DNA of 64,000 bases from Peronospora farinosa (Eukaryota; Oomycota; Peronosporomycetes; Peronosporales; Peronosporaceae). The stretch covers positions 124,001 to 188,000 of the forward strand of contig CANTFK010000666.1 of the NCBI GenBank assembly GCA_947646735.1. The letters run 5' to 3'. Both the position numbers and the translations under genes were made by a program. Under the pieces are notes generated by a model. The model was not told the DNA's origin. It was given only the letters and a program-made list of their open reading frames with translations, and did no database searches. Positions 52,513 through 64,000 of this stretch are shown in pieces. The number at the start of each line of letters is the position of its first letter. Position 1 is the first letter of the stretch.

Positions 52513-53878
52513 AAAAAGGGAGCGACATTGCAAAGCTCTCGTAGCCCGCACAGAGACCTCTTCATCATTTCCGTCATGCGTCGCTGTATCATCCTCGTAG
52601 TGTGTCACTATTTAGCTCGAAGAAATAGGACCGACGTTTGAGTGGTTGCTGACAGGATCAGAGTTTCCACACTCGGCGTCACCAGCTCAGCCGAGTCAGC
52701 TCACTGAACGCACTGTGCATAACGCAAGGTACGTCCTACTTTCGCTTGACTTGATGGATATCTGGGCTTCGGCTTCTTTGCAGAGCTTGACCTCCCTACA
52801 TTTTACTTCCGAGTGCTGACAATTGTTGACTGTCGTGAACAGCACAATCGTTTTTTTCTCAAGGAGAGCATAGAAAGTTGCTAGAACGCCAGCAGTTTCG
52901 ATTCCTGTACAAAACTTCACATCGGCAACGATAATTTTGTCCGTCCAGAACAGCTAAGCGACCAGCTTAGGTTTTAGGCGTCGACCACAACGATATAGTC
53001 ATTTTCCACGCATAGCAATCCGCTTCACTTGCTGCACGAGCGTCGTCCACATTCGATCTACGAGTCGTAAAGCAAAAGCAGCACTCCAGACCGAGAACAG
53101 GTTCATGAAAGATAATGTGACAGGTACTGATCGTACGGACCCTCATTTGGAATATCGCTCATAGGAGGAAATACACTTTGCCAAATCAATTAATGTGAAG
53201 TAGCAATAACACTTTTACTTAACTCATACTTACCGTGTGCTGTGTGATTCAAGTTGGCACTTGGTCCGATTCATCTTTGACCTTCGCTTACAGCTACTTT
53301 TACGCTTATTCACGCAAGCTCTTCCTTCACTGTCCTCCTGCAATAGAGAGTTGGTCTCGTTCGAAGTAGCACGACCTTTTCTACCTTTTTACACTGATAG
53401 TACTATCGCTTTTTTATTGTGTTTATCCCAGGCCGCGCCCAAGTATTTTGAGGGATATTCAATCTGTAAAAACCCTTGCATCATTTACTTTTTGTTGTAG
53501 TAAAGAGACCATTTGCAGCCTTTTTTTCAGACAATTAGCAACGGCTACGATAAGGTCCTTCTTACATTCCCAGACTTGTTACAGCATGCTGAGGTCCGAT
53601 ATTTTAGGTGAATTCTGTCACACACACCCTCTTATTGACTGGTGAGCCGCCATTCGCTTGGTTGGCTATTAATTAATCAATTCATATCTGTCCAAAGCAT
53701 GTATGGAGATCATACATCTGGCCTGGAGATATATACGCTGTTACCAATTCATAAAGCTTTCTATACAAATTAGACGACTTATTGTAGTGTCCGGTTGAAA
53801 GTGGCTATATGTACCCATTTTATATATGTGGGTTCTATATATCGCTTTAAAATAAGGGGAATAAAACAAACAGCTTAA
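52513..53878. other. 1.37 kb without a recognised gene
   Basis: Short open stretches only. A minus-strand one at 52696-52920 contains GIETAGVLATFYALLEKKTI and could be the scrap of a gene, but nothing supports it. The last 150 bases are AT-rich and precede the next ATG. Confidence 0.4.
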
Positions 53879-55809
53879 ATGGCAGCACTTCTAACAGACG
53901 ACGTGGGGTTAGCGGCTTTATGTCGCATAGTGCATGCTGAATTCTTGTTACCTTCTTCTACTACTGACAATGTGACACTCGAACAACTGCCTGAAGAATT
54001 GGAAGAAGGCAACGTCGAGTACAAGCAGCAGCTACTGGAGCCAACGTACGATCGTTTGCGTCAATTGACGACACAGATGAATTGGCGTCTAAATGAAGGT
54101 GGTGGTATCGCCTTTTACGAGATTGGAGTAAAAGATAATGGAGAAGTTCTTGGTCTCTCAGAGAACGCTGTATTACAATCTCTGGGAGCTTTAGCACGGT
54201 AAAGTAGTGACCTTTTGAAGTGTAATGTACCCATAATTCTAATCCATTTTTGTGCAGAATGTGCCGTGTAGTACATGCTGAAATGTCATTATCAAAGTTT
54301 CGAGTCGGTCAAGATGCAAGTCGCAAAGCAGTGAGGATTCAGATTAAAAGAGTGCTGGAACATAACACGACCAAGCGACTTCGTGGTAGGTTGTTCAAGG
54401 GTAATCGTACTTTTTGGTTGTCTTATATGCTGAAATGCTTTTGTGTACCTTTAGTGTCCGTAATTGGGGACTTTGAGAGTGGCAAATCGACTTTGGTGGG
54501 GGTACTGACTCGTGGGTGCTTGGATGACGGTGCTGGATTGGCTAGAATGCAAGTTTGTCGACATCGTCACGAGCTGGAGAACGGATGTACGTCCAGTGTA
54601 AGTGAGCACACGATCTCAGTGGCTCCAGATGGACATTTTCGATGCATGGACGGGTTAGACACGTGCAATTTTGGTGATAGTGAAGACGAGGAAGAGATGC
54701 ACAAGCCAAGAAGACAAGAAACTTTCATCACGCTGAGTGATTTAGCTGGACACAAAAAATATCTCAAAAGTACGGCGTCGGGACTGGCTGGTCAGTTTCC
54801 GGACTACGCGATGCTTGTGATTGATGCTGTTCGAGGTGTTCGAGACATGACGCGCGAGCACGTTAAGATTGCTACTGCCTTGGAAGTCGTCATTTTTGTG
54901 GTGATAACAAAGATAGATCGAGCGACTGACGAGCGAATACAACAATTGCTGGTTGAAGTCACACAATTGCTGAAGGCTTTTTGTCCATGTCAGCAAGTTG
55001 TTTTGGCACCGAAAAGTATGACTACGTCAATGAGCCACAAGGCAAAGTTGCAAAAGCTTACGTCAGCGTCGATTGTGCCGATATTCCAAGTATCAAATGT
55101 AGACGGCAATGGTCTGGACGTGGTGCAAGGATATCTAGCTATGCTCGAGCCTAAACATGTGTGGGCGGCCAAGGCAAAGAAACCTGCTGAGTTTCAAGTT
55201 AGTCACGCCTATGATACTGAAGATTCAGGCATGATTCTGATTGGCTTAGTGCAAGCTGGAACGTTTGGCGTAGGAGAACGAATGTTGCTCGGACCCGGTG
55301 CTGATGGACAGTTTTGCGACGTAGCACTTGAAAGTATTGAAGTGCAGCGCAAGGCTGCACAAAGTCTTAGCGCAGGAGAGACAGGCGCTGTGCTCATACG
55401 CTTCCTATGTGCTGCTCGGCCGGCTCACCGCATCAGGAAAGGTACTATACTTGTGCACCCGAGCGTGAAACCTATGGCTACACGCCAATTCGATGCAGAA
55501 CTACTTTTCCTGCCGGATGCACGCATATTTCGCGAGAATTTTCAAGCGGTTATCCACACTGGCCACGTTAGGCAAATGGCGAAGATTGTGCGAATAGGAG
55601 ACCCCAATAAGTCAGCACCGGACTTTTCAACCACGCTGCCATCGACACTTTCACCTGCAACGACAATGTGTCGCTTCGAATTTATGTACCGGCCTGAATA
55701 CATTCGTCCGGACTTGCCTCTAGTGCTACGCGAAGGACGTGCGCAGGCTGTAGGTCGTGTTGTACGGGCTGTACCATACTACGGCGTCAATGCCCTGCAT
55801 GTAAACTAA
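53879..55809 (+). CDS. GTP-binding elongation-factor-like protein (GTPBP1/GTPBP2 type)
   Basis: Three exons: 53879-54198, 54258-54385 and 54455-55809, giving 600 residues, the usual length of the family. Intron 1 (60 bases) carries stops; intron 2 (69 bases, GTAGGT...TTTAG) is a multiple of three without stop, so it can also be read through. The family N-terminus is visible as EEGNVEYKQQLLEP and MNWRLNEGGGIAFYEIGVKD. G1 is GDFESGKS (154-161; most relatives have GNVDAGKS), followed by TRGCLDDGAGLARMQVCRHR and ENGCTSSVSEH. G3 is DLAGH (245-249) and G4 TKID (301-304). The C-terminal half has EF1A-like beta-barrel domains (SLSAGETGAVLIRFL; TMCRFEFMYRPEYIRPD). Human relatives are linked to ribosome rescue and mRNA decay. 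The intron-spliced form restores the conserved VSVIGD strand. Confidence 0.92.
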
Positions 55810-56470
55810 TGATAGCACATATCAGGCGAGCAGCATGCGACTGCAGGAAAAAGCTTGCGAGCTGGGCACCCGACAGGCCACTCGAGAACATGAACATAAT
55901 AATGCTAAGACATCGCGACGAATACTACGAACTGCATTCAGCATGCATACAAGTAATGGAGTATTGCTGGTAGTGAAAACTTTTTGTGGGCAGAAGGCAG
56001 TTCTGTACGTTATATCGCAAAGAAACACACAGCCAAGGATCGGAAGCCATTACTCATGATAAGCAGCAGACTGTAAAGTCACATGCTCACTTGATCACTT
56101 GCTGTTATGTTCTAATTCGATAAATTTGTGGTAGATGAACAAGTCATTTAGAATCTCTTGCTGGTGTCGCTAAAATCAAGGTTTTGTCATTCTCGTACTT
56201 GTTCTTGTGCCAGTTTTTACTGTTGGTCCTTCAACTGCATACGGTGCAAGACACTTATGACCATGAACTGAATCTCATATGCCAGAACCCCTGGAATCTT
56301 TAGGCTTTCGCAATGAGGCTATTCGTTCATCGTAGTATAAAAGAGGAAGACCACTTCTTCGTTCTCAGATTCTTTTTATCTTTTTTTTGACTGAGTTTTA
56401 AGATGTTAAAGTTCGGTCAAAATATGCATTTTTTGTCTCGGACAAGGAAAATTTGGCCGCATCTATACAT
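55810..56470. other. Intergenic
   Basis: No gene recognised; 3' flank of the GTPase gene. Confidence 0.4.
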
Positions 56471-56530
56471 TGATTAAAATCGATTAAAATCGATTAGAAA
56501 TGATTAAAATTGATTAAAATTGATTAATAT
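56471..56530. repeat. Minisatellite, six 10-bp units
   Basis: Six consecutive decamers of type YGATTAAAAT (TGATTAAAAT, CGATTAAAAT, CGATTAGAAA, TGATTAAAAT twice, TGATTAATAT). Confidence 0.95.
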
Positions 56531-56559
56531 TGCCATTACTTGGAACGGAATGCCCACCA

Positions 56560-58190
56560 ATGCGATCAACAATATGGGGAGATGGCATCCCACGGAGATG
56601 GTGTCTCCGAAAGTTATCTTGTCAAAAAAACTACGTGGGCGTCCCCAAGTCATCAGGCTGGTCTTGGAGAAGCGAGATCTGTTGCGCTGGCCTCATTCTT
56701 AGTTGTAGTGAAAAATGCGAATCAGGCAGCAGTGAATGCTGTGCTCGGACAATCATGGCCAACCAGCTTGACTTATGCTTGAGGAAGGGATTGTTGCTGT
56801 TGGCCATGAAGTTATCTTTCACCGAAACTATGCTGCTAACTCAACTTCATCGAGAGCTTCTGGGGTGCGGCAACGCGGTATGCGCGCAAGAACTGCGTTT
56901 TTTGTGGGCAGTCTTGGAGCAATCAGTCCCGCTTACATAATCTATTGTCAGCGTTGGGGGAATCTGTCGGTATGCACAGGAAGCTCAACGATGTATGGAT
57001 GTTAATCGAAAAGGTCTGTGTGACAAACAGGCCGAGTACGTAGTGCGCAGATATCGGTCCCATCGTCGGGTGCCTAGTTCGGTCTTGAAGGACATTAATG
57101 CCCTCTTCTGGTAAAAGCTCTGGTGCTGGCGTTTTGTATGTTTAACACGATCCCAAGGTTTGTCCGATTGAACATAGGGCATCTAGGAAGTAGGTGCAAT
57201 GGATAGCTATACTATCGCGGGCCTGCTTCCGGAAAACTGCGCCTCTAAGTATGGATTGCGCGCTCACAAATTTGCTTCAGAAGACCATCAGACTGCCACC
57301 AGCCTTCCTTTTAAACTCCAAGCCGCATGATCACACATGCGTCGACTGGTATGTCTGGATGGCGTGCGGGTTTCTTTTCGCCGAGTGCCAGGCACCTTGT
57401 CAAATTGCACAAGAAGTTGCTGACATGACTATACGTACTTGGCCCTTCTTGCAAACTGGTGGCTCCTCCTTCGGCATTCACAGGCGCTTTAAGCCACCAT
57501 GCGCAGCAAAAGTGCTCGTATCATGGGTCACTAGAAGTAGTGGTCTAATGCCTTTAACGAGCCGAGTGACAGGGACACTTCGCTTATCGTCGTTGTCGTC
57601 AAGACCACCAATGGCTGGCCAGTATCTTCATACACAGCCATCGCTCTACAAATTCCTTTCGGTATTTAACAACATCCTCGCGCTCGTAGCCCTCGACATA
57701 GACTCCTTCTGTAACCTTTCGGTATTTCATGTCGAAAGAATGCAGCCATCGAATAACAATTTTCCCAGTAATGGTCCGCAACAGGGCACCCAAATTGAGA
57801 AAGTATGTCTTCGTTGATATGAGCAGTCAAGGCCAAAATCTCCACTTGATATTTGTTCTCCCGCAGATATTGCTGAAGCGGCATAATGCAGTCCTCGTCC
57901 TGCAAGTAGCTGGACCGAATCGCATGCCTTCCTTGTCAAGACGCCAGGAGTTTACTATCCGGCAAGAACGTCGAGGCCTAGGCGTGAACTCAGCGGGCAA
58001 GCCAGACGCCTTTCTTAGCACTTCCATCGAAAAGTTTTTGTGCTGTAATGCGCGGTCTGCCCGCCCTCACAAGCCGCAGATAAAGAAGGATGGCGCCAAG
58101 TCGATCGCGTGCAGCTTGGTCTAGCTCACCAACTTTCGTTCTTCGGTCTTTTAGCTTTGTTATCGCCACATCAAGCTTCGCTTCGTCCAG
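56560..58190 (-). pseudogene. Decayed DDE-type DNA transposase
   Basis: Minus strand, many frames. In order: AILLYLRLVRAGRPRITAQK near 58060-58120, LPAEFTPRPRR (58000), ITGKIVIRWLHSFDMKYRKV then TEGVYVEGYEREDVVKYRKE (57640-57790), HFCCAWWLKAPVNAEGGATS then STYSHVSNFLC (57400-57510), and KEGWWQ then DGLLKQICERAI (57260-57310). The tail is a scrambled CCxRR-like end. The spacing and the words GVYxxGxERxDVVxYR and HVSxF are those of a transposase family common in fungi and oomycetes (from memory). No terminal repeats identified. Confidence 0.5.
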
Positions 58191-58289
58191 TCCTGGCTCT
58201 CTTCGTTGCTATTGACTGCTTCGGTCGCGTCCATAGTCACGATATTGGCGTGTTCACCATTTATTTGGCTCACTTGGACTAGCTTTCAT

Positions 58290-58480
58290 CCACCTGGTTG
58301 TAATATGCTGTCAGAAGCGAACACCCAGCAGCTGCAATTCCTCACGCCGCGTTCTACAGTCGCAAGTTGACGTCCCCTGATAATGCGACGGTTACGTTGT
58401 GCCACAGCAAGAGCAGCCTGGCAATCCTTTTGAAAGCTTTACAACGGTCTTCACTTCCCCATCAGATTCCGTGTCGAACT
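58290..58480 (+). pseudogene. Gypsy RNase H scrap
   Basis: Plus strand: HAAFYSRKLTSPDNATVTLC then HSKSSLAILLKAL, close to the RNase H pattern AFYSRKLxxxExNY. Isolated fragment. Confidence 0.4.
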
Positions 58481-58499
58481 CGCTTTTAAATTTGTGACG

Positions 58500-59454
58500 A
58501 CTCGCTACTGCTGAGGCTACCGTCAAGACTTCGGGCATCTGATAGTTAGACGTCGCTATCTCCGTAATAGATGGCGGCGTTCACACCAGCGTTGTTGCTT
58601 TCGTTGTTAGTATTGGACACGCCTGTGATTCCCCGAACCGATTTCTTCGTATTTCTCCGCTTGCTTTCAACGGAGCGTTTGGAGAAGGCCTTCTTTAACT
58701 TTATTTTCTTGATGAAGCATGGCATTTTGTTGATGCTAAGGACGTTCTTGACTCGCTTCGTGTTGGTAGAGCGTGGAGGGTAATAACTTGCTGTTGCAAG
58801 CGCGCGACAGTCACGTGATGCGATGCAAAATTCATCGTCTTGCAGTGAAACTTACTAACAATACCTAAGACGTATCCGACTCAAATGTCTGCGGGTCTAC
58901 ATTTCGTGTGAGTAAAGTATAGTATGTACTTCTTCTGTGGGAATCTTGTTCGGCTGTAGCATAAACACTTCCTTTGTTTGTCAACTTTGCAGCTCGCTAT
59001 AGGGAATGCTCTTGATTGACAAAATACATGTGCTAGAGAAAGCATGTACTTGAGCTCGCTTCTGCTGTACCATATGCACAGTACATAATCTACGAGATTG
59101 ACGCTATGCACTTGGTAAGTATTCAGAGTAAAGCAAACTGTGCAGTACAATATGCGTTTTGCCTTTCTCTAGCTCCATAAACGTGCTTATAGCAAACAGG
59201 AAACACTTACTAGAGGCATGAACTTACCATGTATTAACTTACTGCACTGACACGAAAGCCGGAATTATAACAAAATATATACAGTATACATAATCGTTTT
59301 GCACGATTTTATGTGTCAACAGACCACCTTAGTCTTCTTTAAATGCTACTCGTCATATCAAACAAGGAACGTTGTCGTACTATCACTACATGATAATCTT
59401 CTAGTAATCTCATACTTAGTCGAGTTTTTGCGCGTGATGCGCATTTTGGTTTTA
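58500..59454. other. No feature recognised
   Basis: Only short open stretches. One at 58571-58783 has a hydrophobic start but no other support. Confidence 0.35.
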
Positions 59455-59770
59455 TCAAAGACCACGGCTGCGTAACAAACAGATCGCAACGTTTAAGTCC
59501 TCCATCTTGGCGCCAATACTGTTGAATTTGACACTGATGCTGAGAATTTCATTGCATTGATGCAATATGTTCGCGCCTTCCATCTTCTCCATGCGAAAGA
59601 GCTGACGCTTCAGGTAGATGCGTCTAGCCTTAGCACCCACTGAAGAGTGTCTTTAGGCATGAGTAGATGCATCCATGAGGAGCATCATCAGTCCAAACTC
59701 GATATTGCTTGCCTTGAGGTAGTCGTCCATGGCGCGAGGGTCCGCGAAGGATGGCGTCGACTAACGATTA
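59455..59770 (-). pseudogene. copia gag fragment
   Basis: Minus strand: [20 protein letters not shown], then [40 protein letters not shown] and [18 protein letters not shown]. This is the copia Gag (UBN2) region. It is opposite in strand to the copia pol fragment further right, so either a separate element or a rearrangement. Confidence 0.65.
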
Positions 59771-61390
59771 AATTCATGTCACATTCGACCTAGTAAGGAA
59801 CACACCACTCATGTAGCGGCTCCAGTTCGGGTACTTATCTCCATTTCAATTGTCAAATGTTGACTTTGGTTCAAGCATCTCGGGAAGAGCTCATAACCTG
59901 CTAATTTACTTTGGCAGAAGAAAGTATATTGTTATATAGGTCTTTACACTATCTACTTGCAATCACATGGTGCGTGCCTACAACTATGCATCCAATCATT
60001 AGGAATGCTTGCCGTAATAACGCGGGGTGGAATCGGACAGACTTACTGTTACCCGGCACAAGTATCCTTCAACAGTTCGGACTGGCTGCCACCAAGAATC
60101 CAGCAGAAATGCCCGTGGCGTGACACAATAGCCATGACCGGTAAGGGATGTGTAGTCCTTCCTAAAAGGACAGTATCGGGTCGTTAGAAGAACTAAATGT
60201 ACCGGCTAGACCTACAAAACCAATTGAGGTTCTTCCATAGCTTACAAGAGCGACTATGATGCGGTTGCTGCTGGTTAGCTCCCACTAAACACTTACTTGG
60301 GGAAGTCAACGTCTGCTTTATAAGACTTGGACAATTGAATGCAAACCGAGTCGACTGCTCAAGTTTTCGTTTCCATCGAAAACGCATTTACGTAAGAGAA
60401 AGTGAATGACATTGTTAGCACGTAGCTGACTACGTGGGGTTGTATACAAATGGAAGGTGACGCTTGCTAAAATGCCAGGTGCTAGTTGTAGTTATGTCAG
60501 CATCATAGTTTTGCCATGTTGCAATCGTGCAGGCTTAGTGGCAAATAGTCAAAGGTATTAGCTGCTACATGCTACAAACCTGCTTTGCATTATTCCTGGC
60601 GCTAAGGTATAATCTACAGCTCAAAACTTATATGTGCCTCCAGCTATAGATTTTATCTCTCTTGAAGTCGTCATTTTGGTGCTAAGGATACGTACGGGAA
60701 ATACAGTGGAGCTACGGCTGGATAGATGGGGGCTGTCCTTAAATTGCAGTCCATAAGTATTAGTAACAAGGCTCATATTGATAAGTCAGGTATCGGTTTT
60801 CCTTATCCATACATGGCTGACTAGTTTGTATGCAAGTATTGCTGCAAATTCCTTGAAGTAGTACGTTTCTCTAAATAGGCTTCTGCTATTTCGTAAAAAT
60901 AACATTTCAAGCTCTTCCACCCCTGACGCATTCTCTTCCAATTTCGTAATCTTGACCAAAAGTGGCACATCATAAGCATCATGCCCTTCATATAATATAA
61001 CGTTCTACTACCCTTTCTTCATCATCTGCGTAGGTCGCACATCGGCCTTCATATCTGATCAAAGCACTCGCCCGCTATTGCATACATCAATATGATTTAC
61101 TTCTTCTACGTTCTGATATGAAGCTAAAGTGATGCTTGGTTCCGACACAACACTGCTGCCAGTTAATAGTGTCACTCTATGTAGCAAAAGAATCTAACTG
61201 GCTCGCATGACTTAGCAGTGTTAACATCGTGCAGGAGTATTTTGCCTTGTGGTGGTCGTTTCCGTGTTGTGCTCAAATTGAAAAGTGACCAATTTAGAAA
61301 GTATTATTGTTGACTATCTGTCTACAACTCATTGTGCACTGGCTAATTTAATTTCCTATATCAGCCAGTAAGCAAGGCATCTCCAAATTT
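59771..61390. other. No gene recognised
   Basis: Short open stretches at 59911-60187 and 60786-60968 (minus) show no known motif. Probably decayed transposon sequence. Confidence 0.35.
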
Positions 61391-61399
61391 AAAGATATT

Positions 61400-63830
61400 G
61401 TAGCATTAGTAAGAATGGCGGAGCTTGTGGACGGACTGTACTGGCTACGAGCGTCTCGTCGATCTTATAATGCTGCGTCACGACCAAAATCTATAGGTCT
61501 TCATGCGCGCATGGGTCACGCGTCGGTCAACGTTCATTGCGGCATGGTCGCTAATGGTATAATCAACGTCGGACAGTAAACCACACATAAAAATAGCTTA
61601 TTGTTTCAGTGCAAGCACGTTTTAGAAAGTAGGTCAAGTTCCCTTGACACGATGAACCTCGTGAATTTGCGACAACCTCACTAAAGGCATAATAAGAAGA
61701 TAAAGGAATTGAGCAACAAATAACGATTCCGTACGCGCAACAGGCCATCCTACGGCTGAACGCGCTATTCGCATTATCGTGACGATCGGCCCGAGCATAC
61801 TTCACTATACAAGAAATTTTGAGCTGAGCCAGCAATTACGCCAATTTGCATTAAAAACGACATCCATCGCCTAAGTGTCAAGATCAATTCCGTTCGAGAT
61901 TGTCAACAAGATTCGCCAAGTGTGAATTATATGCGACTTTTTGGCTGCCGAGCGTATATGCTGGCTGTAAAAGAGAAGCGATCAAAATAGAACCCCACGG
62001 CTCGTAAAAGACTGTAAATGGGATACGAAGAATAGTAGAAGGCATAACGCGTTTAATACATCGAGGTGGCCCAAATGGGTATATCTCGTAATTTTATTTT
62101 CGATAAGTCAACATTTAGGTTTATGTCGGCACTTCAACAAAAATGATTGATGACACTGCGATGGACTTCGCCTACGCTAGTAATCGACGATGAATCTTGC
62201 AACACGGAGTACAAGCAAACTGGGAAGCGTGAAGACCGCCCAAGCAGCCAAATTCAAGACTCTTAGCGGTAACTAACCCACTCGACGTGGAGCTGCATTG
62301 AGAGAAGCAAGTGCACCGAATGACTTAATGTCGCATCGGGTCAAACGACGATCACGTGGTCAAGCCGATCTGAGCGAAGAATAACAAGGCAGCATTAACG
62401 ACGACGATGACTACACGTCCTGTCTTTTAGCAAGCAAGTGCCAACACAGTCGAAGGTGTGACTTGTCTAAGCCAACGACATTTGAAGATGATGTTTGTGG
62501 ACCGGACCAAGCGCATTGGCGCAAAGCGATCCGCGCAGAGCTGTATTCAATGCAACTTCGTGCATTTCGAGATACTACACTATCAACAGAACAACATACC
62601 ATTGATACCAAGAGAGTGTCTAAGATCAGCGCAAAACCGATGGGTCAATCAAGAAATACAAGGCGCGCCTCGTGGTCAAGGGTTTCAAGCAATAATATGG
62701 TATTGATTACATCGAGACGCTTTCACCTGTGTTCAAGTTTACGACGTTGCGCATGGCAATCGCTATCACCATAAATGGCGACTAGGCATTGGATCAACGT
62801 GGCATGGTGGCAGCTTTCTTTACGGTGAAACGAAGGAAAAGGCTTTTAGCGCGACCTTTGACGGCGTCGACATTGATAGACATACGACTTGTCTCGAATT
62901 GGTTAAGGCAATGTACGGACTTCAAAGATTCGCGGGTACTTTTGACGAGTTTAGTTGCTCCATTGAAATTCAAGCGTCCGGACTTGATTCGTGTGTCCAC
63001 ATCAAGATTCAAAGCGAGCAGTGCGTATTCTGATGGTCTACGCCGATGATTTGCTGGTGACCGGCAGCTCGGCTGAGATCATCACAAGAAGATAGAGCGA
63101 CTTTCAGATACGCTTTGAGATGACAGATAGCGGTAAGTGTGCATTCGTTTTGGGCATCATGCTAGTGGACAACAATGGCGGCAGTGTTACAATGTGCCTG
63201 AAGCGATACGTTGATAAGATACTCAAGCGTTTGGCAAGAGTTACTGCAAGAGTGTTAAAAGCCCGATAAATACTATCTTTTGACTCAGTCAAGTAGCGCA
63301 ACAACTAATGTCGACGCTCCATTCCGTGAAACAGCAAAAAGTCTCGCGCACTTAATAACCGCGACACGACTGGAAATTACTTTCGCTCTAGGCTAGGTAT
63401 CGCGATTAATGGAGAATACACAAGTCGAGCGCTCGATGGCGGTTTAACGCAATCATCGCTACTTCTCAAGAACCGAAGTCACACGAAATTTGCCTTATGC
63501 TCGCGACAAGGTGAACATCTGCGGCTACTTGGACGCAGACTTGACCGGTGACCATGCTGACTGTAAGTCAAGTTCAGGATATGTGGGATAGAAAGAAACA
63601 ATCACGTATATTGACAAATGAAACCGAACACATCGCGCTAAGTCTTACTATTTGAGAAGGCAGGTGGATTTGTGCGAGACTCTGGATGCAGCGATGGTTA
63701 AGTCGGATCATGAGCTCAAGGTCATGAAAGATATAAAATTGTCATCAAGATGAAAAAATATCCGTCAACCATGGTCGTGCAAAGCACATTAGTCTCTCAG
63801 TTGTGGGAAAGTCAAATACTTGCATTCGTA
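61400..63830 (+). pseudogene. Second copia family (copia-G) pol remnant
   Basis: Plus strand, heavily broken. A pre-integrase zinc block reads [12 protein letters not shown] (61500-61535) and NGIINVG. The catalytic core of integrase is missing; then come MRLFGCRAYMLAVKEKRSK (about 61930-61990), the RT start GPDQAHWRKAIRAELYSM (62500-62550), RVSSNNMVLI-type palm pieces, the catalytic site as VYADDLLVTGSSAEII (about 63038-63085), MTDSGKCAFVLGIMLVDNNG, and an RNase H stretch near 63500-63600. It differs from copia-A and copia-C in its words (YADDLLVTG against YVDDLLATG). Confidence 0.65.
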
Positions 63831-64000
63831 GGCCCGCAAAAACAGACCTGCACAAGCAAGGTCCCCCTTGCGGTCAGCTAAATGATCTTGGACAGCCGCT
63901 GCAATAGCCAAGATCAGAGCCGTATACGACAAAGGTGCAAGTATTGCACTGCTTCTACGGTCACAAGCGAAGTAGAAATAAGCGGTACTACTCAAGATTT
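63831..64000. other. End of window, possibly LTR of copia-G
   Basis: Follows the RNase H remnant, where a 3' LTR would be expected. No TG start or second copy could be seen. Confidence 0.2.

Noticed and set aside
52696..52920. Minus-strand 74-codon gene
   Set aside because: No start context, no recognisable domain, and no splice-linked continuation could be found.
58571..58783. Small secreted effector (hydrophobic start, 70 codons)
   Set aside because: No cleavage-site context, no RXLR-EER or LFLAK motif, and it lies in a stretch of transposon scraps.

Overview
The window looks like nuclear DNA of an oomycete, most likely a Phytophthora or downy-mildew relative (inference). The pointers are short introns of about 50-90 bases, tightly packed host genes, protein architectures mixing EF-hand, SAM, fibronectin and zinc domains, and large amounts of Ty1/copia and Ty3/gypsy sequence. 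No species can be named from sequence alone. Host genes occupy two islands: 1-3.2 kb and 42.9-55.8 kb. The left island has the 5' part of an unrecognised multi-exon gene (minus strand, running off the edge), RNA polymerase III subunit RPC11 (three exons, plus strand) and a RecQ-family helicase (minus strand), the last two ending 32 bases apart. The right island has an intact BED-finger/hAT-transposase-like gene, a ZIP metal transporter, a membrane protein with signal peptide, EF-hands, SAM, fibronectin and zinc modules, and a GTPBP1/2-type GTPase.

Between the islands (3.4-41.4 kb) lies one nest of retrotransposons. The oldest layer is a decayed minus-strand copia element (copia-A) whose 3' LTR starts only about 155 bases upstream of the RecQ start codon. 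It is split by a solo gypsy LTR (4152-4750, perfect 5-base target duplication) and by a plus-strand gypsy element (gypsy-B, 5576-26017). Gypsy-B is itself split, a few bases before the end of its 5' LTR, by a 15.2 kb array of another copia element (copia-C): four 247-base LTRs alternating with three internal regions. To the right, minus-strand gypsy-E (about 26890-41432) is split inside its integrase by minus-strand gypsy-F (30075-37098).

The copia-C array can be read as a recombination record. All three units share the same stop codons and frameshifts, so a dead element was multiplied. The two inner LTRs are hybrids, with left halves like LTR4 and right halves like LTR1, as expected from unequal crossing-over between the LTRs of one element. 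Its primer site matches the anticodon stem-loop of initiator tRNA-Met rather than the tRNA 3' end, as in Drosophila copia.

Two features of the gypsy layer are not explained by ordinary annotation. First, both gypsy-E and gypsy-F carry, between pol and the 3' LTR, a long decayed reading frame in antisense that starts 60-80 bases from the LTR and encodes coiled-coil and Arg/Ser-rich sequence (with a Cys/His cluster in F). Second, the gypsy elements contain many perfect short-loop inverted repeats, even inside reverse-transcriptase coding sequence.

Right of 55.8 kb no intact gene was recognised. That region holds a 10-base minisatellite, a decayed DDE-type transposase, and scraps of gypsy and copia elements.
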